Part shown: positions 53,601-64,000 of the stretch, piece by piece | How the letters are laid out: each line of letters begins with the position of its first letter | Position numbering within the stretch: the stretch's first letter is position 1 | Assembly: GCF_018320785.1 (NCBI RefSeq) | Contig: NC_054877.1 | Span: forward strand, 38,028,151 to 38,092,150 | Length of the DNA stretch: 64,000 nt | Direction of reading: 5' to 3' | DNA from: Cheilinus undulatus | Taxonomy: Eukaryota; Chordata; Actinopteri; Labriformes; Labridae | Made by a program: the position numbers and the translations under genes | Notes under the pieces: generated by a model | The model's input: only the letters and a program-made list of their open reading frames with translations | Database searches by the model: none | What the model was told of the DNA's origin: nothing

Positions 53601-56600
53601 TTGGGGTCTTCCATTAGGAAAAAAGATTTTAGCTGTTGTCCCACATTATGATTTTTACTGTAATCAGCAAAGTCCAGACTGTGCAGTATCTGTGTAGACA
53701 TGAATCTCTTTTACCATCTTCTTTTGCCATTTGCAGTCTGTGCTCCAGCTAGCCAACAGCCTGGTAGTTGAGCTCTCAGTCTACAGTGATAGCTGTGAAG
53801 TACAGACACAAAGCCGGCAACCTCCACCTATCACTTCTTGTCTTAAATTGAGGAGTCATTTTAATTACACCAGAGCTTTGCATATTTACTTGACAATAAA
53901 CCTCTATTTTCTTCAAATGAATAAATGAGCCTTAGAGGTAGAAAAGATGCCAGCCTGGTTTGCCCAGCACATTGTGAGCAGCAAAATATCTGCATTTTTA
54001 CTGGTTTATTGGTAACACTTGCATAAAAGATGCAATAACCTTTTAAAAAATACATCTTGCACACTAGATTTTTTATGGTACGTAACCCCAAAATTCAAAT
54101 TGGAAACACATAATCAAGAACACTCACCCAGAGGGGCGTTAATGTGGTCTAAAGAAGCCACCAAGTGCAGGTTGGGCAGTGATGCCAGCTGCCCCAGTGC
54201 ACTCTGGGTCTTCTCTCCTCGCAGCATCGGTCCATCGATATTGTGGATGAGCAGGTAAATATGTAGGTCTGGGTCTGCAAAGACAAACCTCAAGTTGAAA
54301 CACAGAATTCAAATGCAGCCTGAAGATGGAGAAAACTGACCTGCTCACATACTCACCGTCTTTAAGAGTCTGAGTGATGTACTGGATCTGATCTGACGGA
54401 GTCCGGAAACTTCCCTGGTGCTCCAGAACCTCACATGTCAGAGCGTTCAAGATCTGCCAAAAAAGAAAAAAAAAAAAAACTAATAGAAACTGGAGCACTG
54501 TATGTATAAAATTCACATCTACCTCTTTTTTCATTTTCCAATCACAAGGTGCAGCTCAAATGAAAATAAAATCCTCCATGACTATGTCTGACAATAATTC
54601 TTTACAATGCCCCACCCTACATGTGTTTCTCAGCTTAAATCCCATCTGTTCATACAAAGCATAGTTTTGTAGAAACAGTTCATGTTTTATTGACAAATGT
54701 TTCTGAAAACAATGGAAACATCACAATATAGTAGCTTTGGATTCATGCACTAATGAGGTAGAGATTTTTTTCATGTTTTTATATTTCATATTTCACAGCG
54801 TGACAAAACATGTCAGCCTTTCATAACTGCTCGAAGGCAGGATACAGTCATTGCTGGTCCTAGTACTGTTTTTTTTTCTCATCTCATGTCATACCAGGGA
54901 CTTTCCCAGTCCCTAAGCTCTTAAAACAGGATCTTTGGAGATCTTTATTTAAAGCTACGTCCCCCGAAGTCATTGTCTTTACTAAAATGGTGTTCTTAGC
55001 TCTGTAAAGTACATTAAATTGCTCTTTCTGTGATTGCTTCATGAACTTACTCGACTTGTGAAAAGATGAGAGAACAGGGCATACGTTTAAAAAGATTTAA
55101 ATACACTCACTGATTTGAGGGTAATGGAGGGGAAGAAGCCGTTGACCACAAGGTGGATTTCTTGAGCTAAGTGAGACGCACGGAAATCCTCCAGCAGAGA
55201 CTTTTTACTTCCCAAACCGTAGACGACTACACTGAATCCCAACCTGAAAACACAAGTAATTACTGTACAACAGAAACCAAATCCATGAAACATGAACAGA
55301 CATGGCAGAGGGGTACTGAACAAAGCCATAAAAGTGAGTTTTAAGATGAGATTTAAAGAAGGAAAACTAGTTTGCTTGTCTGGGATCTCAAGGCAGGGAG
55401 TTGTGCAGCTGTGGGGCCCAAACTGCAAAAGCTCAATCTCTTTTTGTGACCGGTCAGCTTTTAGGAACTGCTCGACAATTTCAGGCAGCAGTCAGGATCA
55501 CGGGGGGGAGCAAATCATAGATACGTGAAGGGGTCTATTAAAGTATTAAAATGAAGCTATTTCAGAGTTTGGATGCAAAGCAGGGCTGCATCTCTTTGAC
55601 CACCTGGGTGTTAAAAGATAGGTCAAAGTCAAAAAAGGATCCTTGCTTGTCTTTGTAAACATGGTTAGTTGGAGCAACCATACTGGCAGTGAGGTTTTAA
55701 TGCAGAGACTGTGAACTACAGAGGGAGTAATAATAAAAATGTCAGATATGGAGTTGCTGAGGTTTAAAAAATTTGACATCTAATCTTTATTTTCTGCCAC
55801 ACAGGCTTAAATGTGAGAAATATCAGAGATGCTAGGGCATAGAGTTGCATTACAATGAAAGTCTGTTTACTCTAGGGAAGTGATCATCAACTGGAGGCCC
55901 AGGGCCACATCAGGACCCCCACAGCTTCCTATCTGGCTCCCAGAGGATTATTAAATTCAGAAATTTTGAGAGGGCAAAATTTGGCATGCTTTTTTTTTTC
56001 TTAAGGTAAACCCTTCAACCTGGTGACTTATCAAACAAGAGGCACACAAGTATTTCTGTAATTTGGCTTGGTAAACACATATTTCTGTTATCTTTATTAA
56101 AGTTGCAGTTTTTTTGCATCAATTTTCCACATAAGACTCTTTGAGAGTGCAATTTACCCCTTTGAGAATCTACACAAATCTGTTTCCTGCCTGTGTTTTT
56201 GACCAATCAAAACATAGCTCCAGAAATATGAGCTAAATTTCTCAATCACCCCCTTGTGGCTGGCTGCAGTATAGGTGATAAGGACTGATCTCACTCTTAA
56301 GGGCTCAAAGTTCCAGTATTTTTATAAGAAAATAATATTTTTTTCTACAAGAGTATGTTAATTAGACAGAAATATTGATTTTATTCCAGTTTATTTTAAT
56401 GTCTGTACCCCTAAATAGACCCCTGAGGGATGCCACAACAGAGGAAATGAGCAAACCACACTCACTGTAACTGCAGCATCCACTTGTTAAAGTGCTTCCT
56501 GTGTTTGTTGTTGAGCTGCTGAATCTCTCTGGAGTAGCAGGATGGTTTCCCCTCTAACAGCTGCACCAATGTCTCCTACAAATACAAAATAAAAACGCCC

Positions 56601-59600
56601 TTCAGCAACACTGAATCAAGTCTTAGTTTAGACGTGTTAAACACTTGCTGTTTCTTACTGACCCTGTCCAGTTTAGGCGTATGCAAACGCTCCAGTGTGC
56701 GGTCTGACGTCAGGACCTTTGAGCTGCCATGAGCTTCAAAATACTCCTCCACCATACTCGGCTGGTTCAGGGGTTCAGAAATTTTGCTCTTCTTGCCAGG
56801 AGTTTTGTAGAGAGATGCAGATAAACTTTTAGAGTTCTTTACTGGAGTCTTCAGGTTCTCCTTGTCTTCTTTCTCCACTTTCTCCTCATCTTCCTCGTCC
56901 TCCCCGGAGTCAGAAGGCGACAGCTCACTATCGCTGTCTGAACGGAGGCTTGGAGCTGAAGGAATTATACAATTTTAGATTCCAACAGTCTTAATAACAG
57001 GGAAATCTAGGTTCAAACATGGCAGAACTTGTTAAACTTACTTGTTATCCTCTTCCTCAACCTGTGTGGAGTCGTGGAGACAAACTGAACTTTCTTGCTC
57101 TGAGATGAAAACAGAAGAAATTCAAATGAGAAAACTGAGAATTCAGCATCATCATGATAAAGTTAGAGTTAAGGATTAAAGCAAGATTATAATTTATTTT
57201 TGAATACTTTCTACTTTCCAATAAAGTCTGTGTGCAATAATCTCTGTTGTTTGTCTATCTGCTTGAATCCAAAAGTAGCAAACCTTTAGAAAAACTTCTA
57301 ATGGAACAAGCCAACAAATTTGTGCAACTCAGACAGACTGCAGGAATTCCCAACAATTGTTTGACAAAAAACAAGAAATAACCTTATATTGGGTACTCAT
57401 GAATTCTTTCTTGCCATTTTACAAGTAAGCATTGATAATGTTTTTAACTTTTATCATATCAAAGTTTAAAATTCTGGAAATGTGACAAAAATGGTTGAAA
57501 TGCACATAAAATCTAAGAAAAATAAATTTCTTCGAGTCTCACCCTCTGTGGTGTCCTGCTCTCGGCTCCTTTGTCTGGTCAGAGAAAGAAAAAACACATT
57601 TAGTTTCACGTGAATGGAAGAAAAATGTCCAGTATTGTGTTAAACTTACTGCGGCCAGTCCGGGTGGGAGTAGAGGGCTCTGCTTTGGGCGTCTTGCTGA
57701 ATGTCACACTTTTCGCAGGTGTCCGGGCCAACTCGTTAGCTTTCATTTGAACAACAAAAATGTTAGAACAATGTAAACTATAGAGGAAAATAAATCTGGT
57801 CAATGCAGATAGTTCAATCAATACACGATGGAGAGTATATATGTGACAGGAGAGGTTGGAGGCACTCACCCGTCTGGGCCATGCTGTGTCCTCGTCTGAC
57901 TTTCTGAAAGGTGAAAATGGAGGCTCCAGCCACTCTGGACAAACCCTCTTCATCCTCTGTAGAGCCAAGAAAACTTATGTCAACATGGTAAGCACAATTC
58001 ATTTCTTTTTTATCATATTTATAAAAGGACTAAACATTATAGCTTCATTAAGGCTGATACTGATATTTAAAATAACAATTTAGCTAATGCCAATGTTTCT
58101 TTCATTAGTTCTCTTGAAACACTCCCTGTATGCAAATGTTATGTTTGACCATGAAAACAGACCAGAGTTTTTTCCAATAGGTGACTCCTTCCACCCAGTA
58201 AAATATCTCCTCTTTTAAACAGTTGGGTGTGCTAGTATTCACGGACAGTTCATTGGAAACAACAAATAAACACTGGCAACTGAAATCTGTTCAATCCACA
58301 TTATTTGGCCGGAGCCAATGCTTGCCAGTAAGGTTGATACCAATGATAAACCGATGCATCCCTACATTAAATATACAGTATAAAAGATAACTCACTATCT
58401 TGAGTAAATACGGTGTCATTAAGGTCGTTGGTGGAGAGATTTTAATATGTAGGTCAATACTAAATTACCCCAATGATTCTTAACTGGTGCATCAGGACCT
58501 AAAAGTGGGATGCAAATGTGTGCTGGGAAAAAAATGTGGTAAAAGTCTATGGTGTACAGAAGCCCTAAATGGACATTCTGCATCCACTTTATTCCCAGGG
58601 AGGTTACCTTAGCCACAACTGTGGTTGGAACTTCCTGTACAGTAACAATAACAGAGAAAACACGTTTCCACAAATTACTTACTTATGTAATTTAGCAATT
58701 AGCACAAATGGTGGTTGCTTCATTTCTTTTGAATGAGGCATCCAGCTAAATGTTATTAAAAGCTGAGGGTTATCAGTTAGATTTTCTGAAACACCTGGGA
58801 CCTGTTGCTCTGTTGGAGGTACTAATAAATACACCAAGCTACATTTGTGTCTTCTGCAGTCTTGCATAGGGATGTGATTCTGTTATATTAATCTAATATC
58901 AATTCTTAATTTGTTCAGTCCGTTACCAGACTGAAGACCTGACCAAGTAAATTACAAGAAAAATTACACAGAAATCACAAGAAACAGTAAAATAATGTGA
59001 ATGTATGGATTTCCTCTCAGGGCTTTGTAATGATGTACTTTACTGGCATGTTTGTTTTAGCTCTGTCTCCTTGTCTGGTCACGTTTTCTTTCAACCAAAC
59101 TGCAACATTTTTCTTTAAATACATCTGAGTGGTTGAATTTTTATATATGTAAATTTTGGGTTGCTATTTCACATTAAAGAAGTGAGATGGGTAGTGAGAC
59201 TAGACCAGTCGAGAACCACTGCTCTGCAGCATTTTATACCATAAAAATTATCACGTCTTCAAGATCATTTTGCAGTGACTTTGAAAGAGACAAATCTAGT
59301 GGAATAAACCTACTACCCTAAAGTTTATACTAAAAGGCAGTTGGGTATTGTTATTTATAGATGTGCAGTAGGCTGAATAAAATTCATAAAATAAGAATAA
59401 AAACAGGCAGACTAGGACAGATGCGCTGCTTTAAAAAAAGACAAAATAATAGCCTCACTCACCCTCTGCATTGTTTGTTCCTAGAGCTTGGATGTAGTTC
59501 TGCTCATCCAAAAGTCCATTTTCATCTCCATCATGATCCTCATCCTCTAGGACTCGTTTTCCAGCTGGACTTTTAAACTTCACCATCTTCTGAACAGCTC

Positions 59601-59780
59601 CACTGTTGCTTTGCCCACCTTACAGGTAAATGCACAGGCACAGGCAGCTCGTTTACACACCTGCTCGTATACATATAAAAACATCTTACCGAGATAAGTA
59701 ACATCCATACCCTCCTGTTTGTCCACGATGTGCTCCAGAGCATCTCCATCACCGATAAACTTCACCTCCAACACACTCAT
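50635..59780 (-). CDS. orc2: Origin recognition complex subunit 2
   Basis: This is a core ORC subunit that binds replication origins and loads MCM helicase in the nucleus. Fifteen coding exons are 59780-59690, 59618-59463, 57956-57870, 57739-57650, 57574-57543, 57099-57042, 56955-56663, 56575-56466, 55243-55111, 54453-54357, 54274-54128, 53313-53142, 53050-52989, 52890-52772 and 50718-50635. All are GT-AG and in phase, giving 576 residues (human 577). The N-terminal third is disordered and charged, with TP/SP sites ([15 protein letters not shown]) suited to CDK control. The family block [19 protein letters not shown] follows. Next comes the AAA-like domain with [37 protein letters not shown] and [10 protein letters not shown]. 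The C-terminal winged helix includes [20 protein letters not shown] and LTPNARGIFKLL. A noncoding first exon ends at 59926, and the acceptor lies two bases before the ATG. Confidence 0.96.
51275..51483 (-). mobile_element. Tc1-like element, left part
   Basis: GAGTTTTTCACAAACTTCAA to AGTGACCACCAGGTTCTTGG and CCAGCTTTTAGAAGAGTCCTG follow a salmonid-type Tc1 transposon in antisense. The match breaks off exactly at the LINE insertion at 51484 and resumes at 52178. It is in orc2 intron 14. Confidence 0.82.
51484..52177 (+). mobile_element. 5'-truncated L1/Tx1-like LINE nested in Tc1
   Basis: A 694-bp insert is flanked by the exact 12-bp duplication AGAAGAGTCCTG (51472-51483 and 52178-52189). It ends CAATAAAATTTACTTGGAT plus an A-tract. 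An open frame at 51578-51973 encodes the end of an L1-type ORF2 ([35 protein letters not shown]). The 5' part, including most of the polymerase, is missing, as is usual for LINE insertions. Confidence 0.88.
52178..52625 (-). mobile_element. Tc1-like element, right part
   Basis: The Tc1 sequence resumes with GTGCCAAACTTCTTCTATTT and continues through CTGCCTCTGAGCTCTGCAGG, TTACCACAGGTGGACTCCTG and GGGTCTGAATACTTATGTCA to a TTTTCACTCGGTCATGATGG end region. The far terminus has decayed. Confidence 0.82.
55280..55560 (-). mobile_element. LINE-like dispersed fragment in orc2 intron 8
   Basis: AAAGTGAGTTTTAAGATGAG, GGGGCCCAAACTGCAAAAGC and CTTTTAGGAACTGCTCGACA resemble the body of an L2-type fish repeat, related to the segment at 27350-27600. 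Family and ends are uncertain. Confidence 0.5.
55868..55970. mobile_element. hAT-type MITE end fragment
   Basis: AAGTGATCATCAACTGGAGG followed by CCCAGGGCCACATCAGGACC matches the start of a common vertebrate hAT-derived repeat. Only one end is recognisable. Confidence 0.45.
58467..59221. mobile_element. hAT-type MITE related to 16217-16583, enlarged
   Basis: The left part (GATTCTTAACTGGTGCATCA, GTGTGCTGGGAAAAAAATGT, GTACAGAAGCCCTAAATGGA) closely follows the MITE at 16217. The right end CAGTCGAGAACCACTG is the inverted terminus. The span is twice the length of its relative, so other sequence is probably inserted between. It is in orc2 intron 2. Confidence 0.6.
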
Positions 59781-59925
59781 GGCTGAAAGACACAGAACAC
59801 TCAGATGCGGCGACATAAACGTAGATTGGCAGACGGGAGCAGCAACAACAAACAGCAGCGGTGACCTCAATATCAAAAATAAATCAGGAACAGTAGCGTC
59901 ACGTATCTGAGATACAGCGTCTTAC

Positions 59926-60120
59926 CTGGTTATGCCGGTGTAACTCAATTAACATGGATATAAGACTTCTATAAAGTGAAAGCTGCGCTGTGTGGTGGTG
60001 TGACAACTTTCCGCGCCATCTCCTGAAGTTTTAAACCACGTGACAAGTGAAAGGTCGTGAAGCGACCAATCAGAACGTCAAATTCAGCGGGGACTACATC
60101 TCCCAGAATGCACTTCGCAA
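59926..60120 (-). promoter_or_regulatory. orc2: orc2 noncoding exon 1 and promoter
   Basis: On the minus strand a donor (AACCAG followed by GTAAGA) ends a noncoding exon at 59926. Upstream lie TTTCCGCG at 60008-60015, a match to the E2F consensus, and a CCAAT box at 60066-60070. E2F control would suit an S-phase replication gene, but this is inferred from motifs only. Confidence 0.6.
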
Positions 60121-61999
60121 AGTTGCTTTTTTGAAGCTACTTCAACGACGAAAGGAAGGCACCACAAGCTATAGATTCATTCATGATTCATAAATTACTA
60201 TTTCTTTTAATTTATTTATTAAAACTCCGTGTAGCTACTTAGGATTTTCATAAAAACCAGAATGCTAATTTTCTTTTTTTTCCAGAGGGAAAAATGTTCT
60301 ACTTCTTCTTCTTATTATTATTATTAAAAGTGATGGAGAAAAAACATTTGCGGTTGTTTAAGACTTTCCTGTGTCAAAATGCTAAAATTTTAAAAGTTTT
60401 TATAAGCATCATGCAACCTTTTTTACACACAGCTACAACCTCTTTTGAATAAGAACATTTTACTAGAAAGCCTATACATCATTCAATAGATATTGCTTAA
60501 AAGTCCATAAAAGGAAATTCATTAAACAGCATTTATTGAAATCACAATGTAAAATGGTTTCTGCTCAACATTGTATCATGTTTATTTTTCCATTTAATTT
60601 TTATTTTTGTAAATTTTGCTTTTTTAACATTTTGATGTTTTAACTTTACTCCAGTTAATGATTTGAATATGCTCCCTAGGTTTTCTGCCTTTTTTAATAT
60701 TTTGCAGGAACTAACCTTACAAAAACGAAACTAGTTTATTTTCTTCATATTAGAGCATGTTAATTGCATTTTTAAACATTTTTCTCCCTCTCAGTAATAC
60801 TTTTGGCCAAAAACTACTTATACTCTTCGTTTGCTTTTGCAAAGACATTCTTAAAATTAATATTTAGCACAAAAAAAGATGAATATTAAAAAAAAGTCAG
60901 CAGTAGCAGTAATACACAGCTGTGATTAATTAAGGTCCATAATTAGCGCATACAATTTTTTGATCACATGTTTTATTGTCTCTTTCAGCACACTTTGGTT
61001 AAGCCACTGCAATGCCTCCCAGCAGCCACAGTGATGTAAATTAAGTGCACAAGTGCTCCTTTATGTCTCATTTCACTATAAGAAACTCACAGACAGCTTA
61101 GTGGACAAGTCAGATGTCATCTGTTCCTTGAGATATCAAACATTTACCTTTTTACTATCCTCTTATTCCATTTTGAAGCCATAACAAGTTCCTTATTTCC
61201 ATGGTTAAATTCAAGCCATGATCTTTAATCTACCTGAAGTTCCTATCAAAATAAAAGTAGGTCTATATACAAACAGGAAGTCAGTGACCCACAGCACAAA
61301 AATCCAAAATTAAACAAAAACAGTTTATAAGGTAAAATAGTGAGATATCAAAATGGGACAAAAGTGAAGGTAAATCATGAGTTAGTTAAGAAATTCTGAA
61401 CTAAATCATCATTTAGAAATTCTCTAAAAATAACACTTTATAATGTAATCTAAAAGAAACATTGGTAGGATACAGTACCTGGAGCTCTTACAGTGTCTGT
61501 TTTTAGTTCTATTATGAAAAGAAACGTGGTCTCTGTAGTTGTCTTGTCTCAGATGTCTTTCACAGACAGATAACAGGCTAAATGCTCATTGCAGTCCACA
61601 CTCATTTAGGAAGTCTTTTTATATTCATTTTTCTTTCATTTACTTTTTGATTTTAGAACACAGTAAGGAGGTTTTGGTGAAATAATGAGGGAACAACATG
61701 GTGCAAAAGCTTTAGTTTATTTAGAAATTTTGAAAAATATAGTTGTGCATTATTCACATCTATTCACATGTTTCTAAATACATATTTTTAATACTTCCAT
61801 CAAAAGGACTAAATATTGGTTTACTTCAACGGTAATTTCAAACTACTGAATCACTGTATGCATCTGATATGTGTCTTGTGCTGCAGAGGCATAGAGGAAA
61901 GAAGAGGTTAAATATTTAGAGTTGTGCGCTTACAGTAAAATAAAGCGATTATAAGCTCTCCTAACAAGTTCCTGTGTGAGTAAACAGTTAAACAGTCAT
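60121..61999. other. Intergenic region between orc2 and the D-serine dehydratase gene
   Basis: AT-rich, with a short CTT/ATT simple repeat near 60302-60326. I see no gene, RNA or clear mobile element. The right part would be 3' UTR of the minus-strand gene that ends at 62000. Confidence 0.5.
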
Positions 62000-63306
62000 T
62001 CACCACCCGCGTGTTGGCGTCCACTTCCCCACCAGGCGTCCCTCAGAGTGCACATAGTACATGGGATGCATCATTGCAGTGGCACATGACTGTTAAAATC
62101 AGCAGAAAGAGGGAGTAAAGCAATCGTAGAGTGTTAACAATAACTGACACTGTATGACTCCTTGGACTGTACATACATGGTAGGGGATCAGTGTGAGCAT
62201 GGAGCCCAGCGGATATTTGCTGTAGTCCAGCTGTCCTGAGATGGGTTCCACTCTCCCATGCTCCTGAGTCATAGACAACAATCTAGAGAGAAATATCTTT
62301 AATCAGAACTTCAGTCACACTTCAGTTTAGTATTAAGACCAGAGAGACAAAGGAAACTACTTTACTTTAAGTTTGGGTGTCCTTCAATCATGGCATACCC
62401 TGTGGGAAGTTTTCCAGCTCCATCTAGACTGAGAGCAGAGAACAGGGATAAAGTATTTTCAATGACATCCCAACAACCCCGCAATTTAGAGATAAAAAAA
62501 GGGATTTAATGCATTTGTTTCTGTTCTAGCGCAGATTAGAAATAGTCAAGGCAGCATGCCCCATGTGCAGAGGCTGCTCCTTTCCCACATGTTATTCACT
62601 ACTTTCTCTCTCCCTGTTTTCAGCTCCATAGGGTGGGATGTATAGTTTTCTTTTCCAACTGGATCCAACCTGGACCACATCATATTTGAAAACAATCCTT
62701 CTAAATGTTTATGAGATATCTTGTTCACAACAAAAGGGGATAATGAAGACAGGCAGACAGCATTAGGTCTGAAACCACAGCTATTAACAGAATATTATTT
62801 TAGAATATTGGCACATGTTTTCCAAACATTTTCAATTTTCTCCAACATTATTTAAGTAGTCTGGGATTCATATTATTGTTATTATTATTGTTAAAAAACA
62901 ACCGGTCCAATGTGCAAACACCCCCCCACCCAAAAAAGAAAAAAAAATCAGTACAGATAAAAGTACAATACCTGATTCCAGTCCATCCACAGTCAATGAG
63001 AAGCTGGTTCCTGTGAGGACAGTGTCCGATGACTCTGGTCAAAACCCGCACAGCCACATCCTCCAGACTGCATGAGCCGATCACAGACTGCTGCACATCT
63101 GTAAAACATCAGAGTCATCATTACTGCTCTGTTTTTACAAAGGCTAATATGAAAAACAAACTGGTACACAGAAAAATCCACACACACCATAGAAGGCGTA
63201 GTTTCCAGGATGCACCTCGCTGAGCTGCTCCATGTCTTTAACTGGGTGACTGCAGGAGGGGGTGGAGCCAATGCTGGACTTACAGGTGATGCCAACAGCC
63301 TTCAGT
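62000..63306 (-). CDS. dsd: D-serine dehydratase (3' part; gene continues past window)
   Basis: This is a fold-type III PLP and zinc enzyme that converts D-serine to pyruvate and ammonia. Five exons are readable: 63306-63188, 63098-62972, 62428-62366, 62282-62177 and 62089-62000. They encode the last 167 residues. The translated sequence tracks chicken D-serine dehydratase closely: [95 protein letters not shown] and the C-terminus TPTRGW. The His and Cys of YHSC are the zinc ligands of the family. The PLP-lysine barrel half lies beyond 64000. Both flanking introns start GT and end AG in consistent phase. Mammals lack a functional form of this enzyme, to my knowledge. Confidence 0.88.
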
Positions 63307-63853
63307 CTGCGGGACAACAAAACCCCATTGGTATACAGAGTCAATACATCAAAGCAGTATTTTATATGAAATAGATGTGTAAGCTTGTTTAATTCCATTT
63401 TAGACTGTAAACACAACACTAACATAGTACTAAGATAAACAAGTTTTTACTGTCTGTATTTTCCCCACAAGCAACATATTTCCAATTAATTACAGTTGAG
63501 CAAGGCCAATATGTCATTCTTAGTCTCAGCGTGCTTTTTAACTATGAGTTAGAAATTTACTGAAGATGAATATGGGCACCAAATGTGATTTTTTTAACAT
63601 GACACCAAAACAGATTTACACTGATTGTAAAGCCAACTTGGTGCATTTTTTTTTTTTTGCATCTTTTTTTTTTGACTCAAATAAAAGATAACTCAACATC
63701 TATACATCAGGAACCAGTTCCAGAGTGGACAATTATCCAAGTAGCCCTCCTGGTGCTCAGCTGCATGTGCTGCTGACAAATAAAGGGTAACTGTACCCTA
63801 TGCTGGACAAAGTATGCAACAGTAAGATTTCCAACCCGTACCTAGGGTTTGTA

Positions 63854-64000
63854 TAGATGCATCAAAAAAACAAAACAAAACATAGAATATCATGTAAAAG
63901 TTCGTTTCTCTCCTTAACTCAAAAAAATAAAATAATCCTCTATCTTAAAATATTAGAATATTGTGGAAAAGTCCTATTTGCAAAGGTTTCCTGAGCCTTC
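63854..64000 (+). mobile_element. Left end of a Tc1-like element, cut by window edge
   Basis: TAGATGCATCAAAAAAACAA, ATAGAATATCATGTAAAAGT and TATTAGAATATTGTGGAAAA, ending GCAAAGGTTTCCTGAGCCTTC, repeat the left terminus of the Tc1 element at 33109. A TA precedes it at 63852-63853. It lies in an intron of the D-serine dehydratase gene. Confidence 0.75.

Overview
The window looks like ordinary nuclear DNA of a percomorph-type teleost fish. The genes are vertebrate orthologues split by GT-AG introns, the intergenic DNA is AT-rich, and fish-typical hAT MITEs, Tc1 elements and LINE tails are common. I read eight protein-coding genes. I assembled them exon by exon from splice sites and phase, and seven are complete in coding sequence.

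Layout, left to right. cxcr4 (minus, 873-4577) is a chemokine receptor with four coding exons. A 10 kb stretch without genes (4578-15033) follows; it holds a duplicated block behind cxcr4, several MITEs and a 1.2 kb GT-skewed degenerate tandem repeat. Next is an unrecognised 401-residue basic protein in six exons (minus, 15034-19914), then a decayed Tc1 element. A UDP-glucuronosyltransferase of nine coding exons (plus, 23474-31485) follows, with LINE tails in its introns. ndufb3 (minus, 31692-32056, with a noncoding first exon near 35.5 kb) lies tail to tail with it and carries a Tc1 element in its 5' intron. pecr (minus, 37067-41703) ends in the peroxisomal signal SKL. rpl37a (minus, 43156-45359) and cfap410 (plus, 45783-50027) are head to head over a 423 bp promoter with two NRF1-like palindromes. 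orc2 (minus, 50635-59780, 15 coding exons) is tail to tail with cfap410. The right end holds the 3' part of a vertebrate D-serine dehydratase (minus, 62000-63306), whose 5' exons lie beyond the window.

From general knowledge, NDUFB3, ORC2, PECR, RPL37A and CXCR4 lie on human chromosome 2q, so much of the window is a rearranged 2q-like synteny block; human CFAP410 is on 21q. The genes do not form one pathway. They are housekeeping genes (ribosome, complex I, peroxisome, replication origin, cilium) plus a receptor and two metabolic enzymes.

I found no previously undescribed system. The points most worth a second look are: extra introns in cxcr4 and in the N-terminal half of the UGT; a hAT MITE whose target-site copy forms part of a cxcr4 splice donor; duplicated conserved-looking blocks upstream of cxcr4; a LINE inserted into a Tc1 element inside orc2 with a clean 12-bp duplication; cfap410 and orc2 polyadenylation signals only about 40 bp apart; an Asp at the usual catalytic Tyr position of pecr; and the unidentified nuclear-looking gene. 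I saw no retroviral or LTR sequence.
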